DNA of 64,000 nt from NCBI GenBank assembly GCA_016165875.1, contig JABBOT010000003.1, positions 26,058,983 through 26,122,982 on the forward strand. Direction: 5' to 3'. The position numbers and the translations under genes were made by a program. The first letter of the stretch is position 1; every line of letters begins with the position of its first letter. Below, in pieces: positions 13,101 to 22,100 of this stretch. Source of the DNA: Acanthopleura granulata (Eukaryota > Mollusca > Polyplacophora > Chitonida > Chitonidae). Below the pieces are notes generated by a model. That model saw nothing but the letters and a program-made list of their open reading frames with translations. It searched no databases and was not told where the DNA came from.

Positions 13101-16100
13101 CATAATGCTGGCCACTGTCGTATAAGTGAAATATTCTTACCTACGGTATAAAACACCAATCAGACAAATAAATAAATAAAACCGAGTTAACTTTTGTAAC
13201 TCTTTATCATTATGACATATGTCATAGGAAAGGATCCTGTGCTCAGATTTGTAATTTTACATATGTTACATTTATATATGTTTAAATATGTTAAAGGTTA
13301 ATTTCACAGCTTTCTTACAGGTAGCAACATTCACACCATACTGTTCGTTTAATTCACTATGTAGTATGGAGATTCAGTTTACTGAAAATGGGATATACAA
13401 GGAGTATGTGTGAAAAGTTATTTGCCATTCAGACTTAACTCACATTATGTGGAAAGTATATGTAATTAGCTCACCATGTGGTTGTAAGACATTATTCATT
13501 TCTTGCTAGACATGTTTCAAAGTAGGAATTAAATGTTCTCCGCATGTGTTTCTCAGTGTGTCAACAGTTACTTCTTCATTGTCCTGTACATTGTACTTCA
13601 TTGAGAGGTTGAAGATGCTAGCATTTCCACTCCTGTACAAATATTACCATACATGTAATGTGCCTATAGACTTATACATGTATATTTAACAGACCCTACT
13701 GGCTCAGTGGATTCAAGTGTAAGAAAACCTATTTGCATTAAGTTGTTCTGATGCAAATGCATGAAATTCAAGTTAGCCTTGGATTTTACTATCAGGTTTA
13801 CCATCTTGTCAAGGTCCTGGTTGAGATGTTTAAAAATTTAGCAGTCCCATTTAGAAATGTTTCAGGCAGAAATATATAGCCTTTGACTTTCATAATTATC
13901 TGGTAGGTTGGCTATGCTGTATTTCCCCATGTTCCAGACGTGATGAACAGATGTGGTGAATATTTATTACTACAAAAACCACAAGGTAATTATTACAAGC
14001 ACTGCAGGGTAGATATCTCAAACTCTGCATAATTTTCGCGTCCCATAATCCTGACCATCGTCATAAAATTCTTGTGAACGGCATGATACACAGCGAAATA
14101 AATCGAATAAATAAATGATCACAAGCACACCACAGGGTAATTATTACAAATACTACCTGTGTGTATTATTGACCTCTGCTAATGTGCATGTGTGCATATG
14201 TGTTTTTTTTTGTCTCAGGTTGTAGGTACATGCGCGCTGATTGGTCAGAGTGTGACGTGGCTACAAACTCTCGCACCCGGGTACTGACCTTGAGAAAGGG
14301 CGACCCCAACAGATGTCAGCCCACAATCACTATCAAGAGGAAGTGCAAGAAGGGTAAGTGTATTGTGTAACAGCATAGCATCATCCCGTGAGAGACGCAA
14401 TGGTACTAAGCATGGGTGAAGGCGAACGTAACTAAATTCATAATTGCATGATTTTTTTTTTTTTAACATACATTTTTTTTCAAAATGAACATTGTATTTT
14501 AAGAAGGTATACCGAAGATTTCTAGAAACAAAATCTAGTCAGCCAAATTGTTGCAGTTTTAGAATTGCCCAAATAATTACCTTTCCCGTATTATCAGCCA
14601 CGTCTGTTTACTTGTTTTTGTCAAAAATTGGTGAGGTTCATTAAATTTATAATGAGGTGTGATTTGCATCCTTTTAAAACATTAGAACCATTTAACTACA
14701 GTAAGCAATGCAGTCATGAATTTGATATTGTGTGAAAGGCTATAATTTGCGCTATTGTTGGTAAATAGAGAAAATTTGATTTGAATAGCAAACGTGGATT
14801 TTTTGGCCCAAAATTGCTGGTGAAGTCTCTTACTATATTGCTGTATAAAGAGGGACATCACTGTCTCAGTCAGCATTGTATAAGTGTATTCCTCCCTGCT
14901 AAGTGCAGCTGCAGGTTTCAATCCAGTTCTGGCTGGTTTGGTCAAGACTACTCAGGTATGTCTGGTTTACACCGGTTTTCTCTGCCCCTGATAGGTGACA
15001 ACTCGTCCACTGAGGGCCAAGTCTTATTGCTTTGGTATATGGATATGCATGGTGGCAAGTCACATGATAAATTCTTTCACGGTGACCTTAAGGACACTAG
15101 AACACCTCATGGGTGAAATTTGGCCAAATTTCACATTCTTATTTTCCATTCTTTTGTCTTTCATCTCACTTAAAGATGAAAACCAAATTTGAATTGTAAA
15201 TGCCTAAAAATTTGACGCAAAATATCACATCTTGTTAACCAAGGCAGTTGTGTTTTCTTAGTTTCTCCAGATTAGGGGGATTAGATTATGGGGGGGTTAC
15301 CTGCTGTGAATAGACACCCCTCTGACAAATGTGTTTTGCCTCCTGCTTACAGACTGTCCATGGCTGCTTGTGCAGACTACCCTAGCAGAGGCAGGATAAT
15401 TCTTGATGAAAATTAATTGGCAAACTAATTGGTGATGAATTTTGCCAGACATAATGCAACTCCAGACATTTTGGCCTTTTTCTGTGATGAAATACTTTTA
15501 TTTCTTGTTTATTTTTCAACATTATGCTGTGAAACTTGGCACACATGTCGCTAAATACCTAAGCTAAGAAATGGTCGTACAAATATTTGATATCTTTTCT
15601 AGTTTTAAAGATATTGGTAAAAGTACATCAAAGTTTCAAATTTTGTTGGGGAATTTTTGAAAATTTTAACTTTAAATGATCACTCAGAACAGTCTAATAT
15701 GGATATTAAAAATCTGTGGGACATTTATTCAGTTTAAATAGTGACTTATCCATTTGAGTAAGAAAAATTCGAAAATTTTGAAAATTGGCGAATAAATAGC
15801 AATTTGAAAACGATCTCTGATTTTTTTGGTAACTTTTTCTTTATTTTGAATAGTATTAAAGGTAGGTAAATTTTAAAGGTTTTTTTGCAACCAGCAGTTG
15901 TTTAGCTTGCAGAATGTATATTCATATGGCCATATTTGATCAATATTTTGGGCTACACAAGGCAAAATGTGAAATTTAGTCCATGAGGGGTTCTGGTATC
16001 CTTAAGCTTTTCGGAAACTAACCAGAAGCAAACCACTGACAGATTACTGATTCCTCCACCTTTTTGCATATGAAACAGCAATTTTAAGTGAAATTTATGC

Positions 16101-19100
16101 ACCTTTTTAAAATTTGATTTTGGAAACAGAACTACATGAACATTGGTTGGATTAGCCAGTTTCAAAGCTTCACAAAAAGTATAATTTTATCAGTCTGCAC
16201 AGAATTTTGCCCACAGTATATACTTGAATAAACAAGAGGCCATTCAGTATAGCTTTCTTTAAGACTGACAAAAATGCCTGATGTACAGTCACCAGCTCCG
16301 AGACATGGACGTTTGAAAAATGCAGCCTATGACCAAAAAACAAGAAATTGAATGCCATCCCCAACAATGTAAACAACAACAACAAAGTCCACCCCACATA
16401 GAGCTCAGTTTGCTGGTTGCATCTAGGAATGAAATGTTTAGTTGGGTACTACATTGTGGCAGGTCTGAAGGACAAGAGAAATGTGTGATATTGAGTATGC
16501 TGATGTTCTGATTGATTGGGTGGTACATGTGCAAGGGTCACTTATGATTCTGCATGATTTAAAAGCTTACTTGGTGAGCAGTGGAATTGATAGAATTGTT
16601 TTTGGTATTACGAGGTGGAATATGGTGCATTTGTTTGTTTGTCTTAGCATGCAAATACACGCGTGGTGATTGGTCGCCTTGTAACCCCGTCACAAACCAG
16701 AGATCACGCACACTTACGCTACGCAAAGGAGATTCAACCACGTGCGAAATTACAAAAGTTGTGACCAGGAAATGCAAAAAACGTAAGTGTCTGCCTTCCA
16801 GGCATGGGTTGTATACAATGATATGTCAGTGGATTTTGACAGAGATCATAATGTGCCCATTCTAAAAACTGTTTTCCTGTCGGCCAGTTTGAGTATCTTT
16901 CTGATAGAAGGTACATAAACCTAACCGAACAAATATCTTGTAAATATTGACTCCAGATTAAGTTGAATTGCATAGCATAACACATATATCCTGTGTAAGC
17001 ATCAAGAATTTCAGTGACTTTCTCTCAGCATGTACATGTACATGTACATTTGTCCAATGGAAACACATATTATTTATTATAATAAATATGGATGCCTGAT
17101 TTTTTTCAATACTTTTGTCAGTGATGTCTTAGTGGCATTATGGGATAATCATTCATTCAATATTTGTTGATTGATTGTCTCCCTTTGTGCCTGTCCAGCA
17201 TGTCGATATACTCGTGGTCAATGGTCAGAGTGCGATGCCAACACATTGATGAAGACAAGGGTTGACCAGCTGAAGACAGGGAACAGTGAAGCAGTGTGTG
17301 ACCAGACAAGGAAAGTGACCAAGCCCTGTAAAATCAAGGACAAGTCCAGTAAGTCCACTTCTTTAATCAGTGAGAACACTGTGTTATCTGATGTAAGAGA
17401 AGGGAATGCTATTCAGTTTCCAGAAGATCCAAGATCCATATAAAGCCTGTGAGGCATAAATTTTCAGATTGTAAATGTAAGTATAACTAAGGAGACACGA
17501 TTTCAAATTTATGCTTACATGCACTCACATCAAATTTTACTGTGCTTTCCCCACAGTAAGGCAGTGTGTGGGTTTGCATGCACCACTATAAGAGCTGACA
17601 AGTTATCAATTTGCATGCACCACCATAAGAACCGACAAGTTATCAATTAGCGTGCACCATCATAAAACTGACAAGTTATCAGCTTATATGCACCACCATA
17701 AAACTGACAAGTTATCAGCTTATATGCACCACCATAAGACTGACAAGTTATTAGTTTGCATGCACCACCATAAGACTGACAAGTTATCAGTTTTCACCAC
17801 CACCATAAGACTGACAAGCTATCAGTTTTGCACACATCACCATAAGACTGACAAGTTATCAGTTTGCATGCACCACCATAAGAATTGACATGTTATTAGT
17901 TTGCACGCACCGCCATAAAACTGACAAGTTATCCACTTACATGCCCCACCATAAGACAAGCCATCAGTTTACACCACCATCATGAGACTGACAACCTATC
18001 AGTTTACACACACCACCATAAGACTGACAAGTTATCAGTTTACACACACCACCGTAAGAACTGACAAGTTGTCAATTTGCATGCACCACCATAAGAACTG
18101 ACAAGTTATCAATTTGCATGCACCACCATAAGAACTGACAAGTTATCAATTTACATGCACCACCATAAGACTGACAACTTGTCAGTTTACATGTGCCACC
18201 ATAAGACTGACAAGTTATCAGGTTGCATGCACCACTATAAGACTGACAAGTTATTAGTTTGCATGCACCACCATAAGACTGACAAGTCATCAGTTTGCAT
18301 GCACCACTATAAGACTGACAAGTTATTAGTTTGCATGCACCACCATAAGACTGACAAGTCATCAGTTTGCATACACCACTATAAGACTGACAAGGTATTA
18401 GTTTGCATGCACCACCATAAGACTGACAAGTTATTAGTTTGCATGCACCAGCATAAGACTGACAAGTTATCAGTTTGCATGCACCAACATAGGACTGACA
18501 AGTTATCAGTTTGCATGCACCAACATAAGACTGACAAGTTATCAGTTTACATGCACCACCGTAAGACTGACAAGTTATCAGTTTACATGCACCAACATAA
18601 GACTGACAAGCTATCAGTTTGCATGCACCAACATAAGACTGACAAGTTATCAGTTTACATGCACCACCATAAGACTGACAAGTTATCAGCTTGCATGCAC
18701 CACTATAAGACTGACAAGTCATCAGTTTGCATGCACCACTATAAGACTGACAAGTTATCAGTTTGCATGCACCACCATAAGACTGACAAGTCATCAGTTT
18801 GCATGCACCACTATAAGACTGACAAGTTATCAGTTTGCATGCACCACCATAAGACTGACAAGTTATCAGTTTGCATGCACCACTATAAGACTGACAAGTT
18901 ATCAGTTTGTGTGCACCATAATCAGACACCATGCGATATGTACTTGTATTTGCTCTCCATGGAGACATAATGACAGATTTACACTTACATGCTCCACATG
19001 AATATGGATCGTGTTGTGTAGCCTTAAACAACGAATAAAGAATCAGCCAATTAAGTTTTTGATGGTGTTAAAGAGGTGGCTAGTAGTTATGAAGCTAAAG

Positions 19101-22100
19101 AAGTCTTTTGATCAAATATAGTTCCTGTGTATTCATCCATAGTTTTTATATCTAGAGGTTTGTCAGGTGCTTGGTGAGGTGTGCTTTCCACCAGGTTCTA
19201 ACAGTCCAGTATTTCTCACCCTCTATTTTTGGCTGCCAATTGATAGTGAAATATTCTTGAGAATGTTGTAAAACTTGGATGTAATGAATTGTCATAAATA
19301 CAGGGAATCGGAAGCAGTGAGACAGACAAGGGTGCAACGTTTAGTTAGGCTAGGTGGAAACTGACATCATCACACGGTCGTCTAAGGGCTTTTTTTCTGA
19401 AAGAAAATGGCAAAATTTTTTCTTGAATTCTTGATCTTTAATTGATTGTTAATATGAAACATACTTCTTTCGGATAGGTGAAATAAATCTTTATTGGCAA
19501 TACTGGCCAAGGACGGAAGATGATTCTTTCATATAGTTTCAAGGCAATTATGAATGGAGAGCTTCTCGGTATCCCCAAATTAAAGCATGTTACTGCTTCT
19601 GTTGTCAGGACATAAAATCCTGGTGAGTGAGCTAACTTGCCACCTGAGACCACCTGGCTTGATAAGAAGCATTCATTGTTTCCCTGTGCAATGCTGGTTG
19701 TCCCGTTAAAAGAAAAGACAACACTAGACCACATGTAGAGATACGCATCAATATAGTATCCTGCATAAAGATTAAAAACACAACTTTTATTTTTGTAATT
19801 TTGCTAAACGGATATATCACAGTTCAAATTACACAAGGATGTCTTCACTAAGAAAGTAAATAGCACTACCATGTTAGGAATTTAATTCTGTAACTGGCAA
19901 GTGCAGCTGTTTGTGCAGATTTGTCTTTTGGCCTTATATACATGTGGTGAAAGTGTCACATCATTGTGACACATCGTTTCTTCAACACTGTGTATTCCCT
20001 GGCCTCAAAACAATTGCAGATTAAACTCTGATTCAGTTACAAGTTAGAAGTCAGGAAAAACTGGTGTCAACTGTTTAGGTCTTAGTTTTCAAAAAGACCA
20101 AGGTGATGACAATCGTGTTTTGTTTCAGTGGACCAGACTGGCGATTTAAAACTATAGTGACAAAAGGATGTTACCTGAATTCCAGCAGTCATAGTTAAAA
20201 AGGAAAAAAATAAACACTGTGGTCATACATGTGGACTGAATTTTTTATGTTGTAGAATAAGGTGCAAGCTGCAGGTGGCAATATGGCCTAGTGCCGCAGC
20301 AATCTTTAGTGCTATATATTTTTTCAGTTAAAACTGACAAATTAATTACGGTAGTTATGTAAAAGCAAGTAGTTATGTAAAAGGATATAGGCATGTCAAA
20401 CTGAACTTTATACCTCTGCTGATGAAAGAACTGCTTGAGTAAAACTGAAGACTTGCATGGATTAAAAAGAAAAAAAAAAGGGAAATTATGTAATGATGCC
20501 ATCCACGTGTGTATTGGAATTTCCTGTTTGCTTTAAAACTTTCAGTATAGATTGTGACATTTTAAAGGTTTTTAAGGAAATACACATGGCAAGCATAAAT
20601 TGGAGCTGTTGAGAAGAATAAAATGTAGTTGCAGTTTTAGTGGGCTGGACTGAACAGGTCTGGCATGCTTCAGATTTTTCAAGGAAATGCGATGTGAGGT
20701 TTATGGGTAGGGTATTATGCTTGTGCGCACACCTTCCTGGCTTGTAAGGCATTGGGCGTGGGGAGAGATTTGATCAGGAGGAAGAGGGAACTCAGCTCTG
20801 TAAGACTCTCTGTCCGCTGGAAATAGTCTGTTCTTCTAGGTTTATCCGATGATTAGTGTCTATACGTCAAGTGGCATAAAACATTGTACGTCAATAATGC
20901 AGGGGAGAACGTCCATCACTTATGACAGATCTGAGGAAAAAACGTTGGGGAACTCAGCAGATAAATTGACTGTTCTCATGCTGTCTGTGAGTCTCTGAAG
21001 CATGTGCTCAGTTTTAGTAGCACCTCAATTACCACAAGCTTTCACCGCTGCTGATTTGGCGACTGGCGCCGAAATCTGAGACTCCCTGGTAAAGTTTCTT
21101 GTGTTTTGTTTCCATGTCAGGCTTATGTGAGCAGTGCCAATTGCCTAAGATTTTAACTCCTCAAGTGTCAAGTGCATAAAACAAATCTCATGGTATTTTG
21201 TTACCCTGAGTTGAAAACTTACAGTACTACAGAATTCTGGAATCCTGCTGATAGCCGATAAAAAACTGAGATTGTCAGGATGTATTTTTGGTATTCCATG
21301 ATACAGGAGTAGCAGATAAATCTTTCAGTGTTTTGGTTTCTTGTCTATCAGTAATTGTCCCTGGCAGCCAGCTGTGGACCTGCTCAATGCAGTTCCATGC
21401 ACATGGGAGATAAGGCATGTGGATCCTGCAGTCTGTCTTGGATGGTCAGTCTCTGTAGGTGCTGTTAGGCCATTTCAAAGAATTATCTGCTTCTCAGAGT
21501 TGGTGTTCAAAGGAAGGAGAGAAAATTAAGATTTTCTCTTTTCCTCGTGTTTCTGGCTCATCCAGTAAGTTTAGTTACTGGGTAACTGCTAGAACATGCT
21601 GAATCTTCTAAACTACGTTTACCCCATTGGTAAAGTTGGCCTTGTATACACTGTTACTATTTTAATGTCTAATCGTTCTTCATCAGTGTAATACCTATAG
21701 CTATAGTTTGTTTTGAGTATCAGAATGTCTCACACTTGCATGATAAATTGCATTATAAAGTGATGTAAGTTTAGGAACTGTAGTCAAATAGTGTTGATGC
21801 TACATGTACTGACCAATCCATTACTGGTAATAAGTCATTAATGTGGAAGAAATGAATTAATTTCTTTGAACGTCAGGATTGGGAAATATGGTAAATGGCA
21901 TAAAATTGTGCCCAGTGTAGTGCTTTAATGTTGCTTTTAGTGTTGAAATTTACATTTTTGAAGTAGGATATAATTCTTAACTCTAAGCAAGCCTCAAAAA
22001 TATTTTCCTGCAGGGCAGTGGACCACTCAGAATGAGGTAAATGTGGAGCTTAGTCATGGACAAAAGTATGAGCTGGTTATGACTCTATTTGTTGCTGTGG

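Noticed and set aside
17575..18940. CRISPR array
   Set aside because: The 36-bp units are directly adjacent with no unique spacers, and the DNA is animal.
17652..19031. Long repetitive frames on both strands (12-residue repeats)
   Set aside because: They follow from a 36-bp minisatellite whose period is a multiple of three. They lie in an intron and have no start or splice context.
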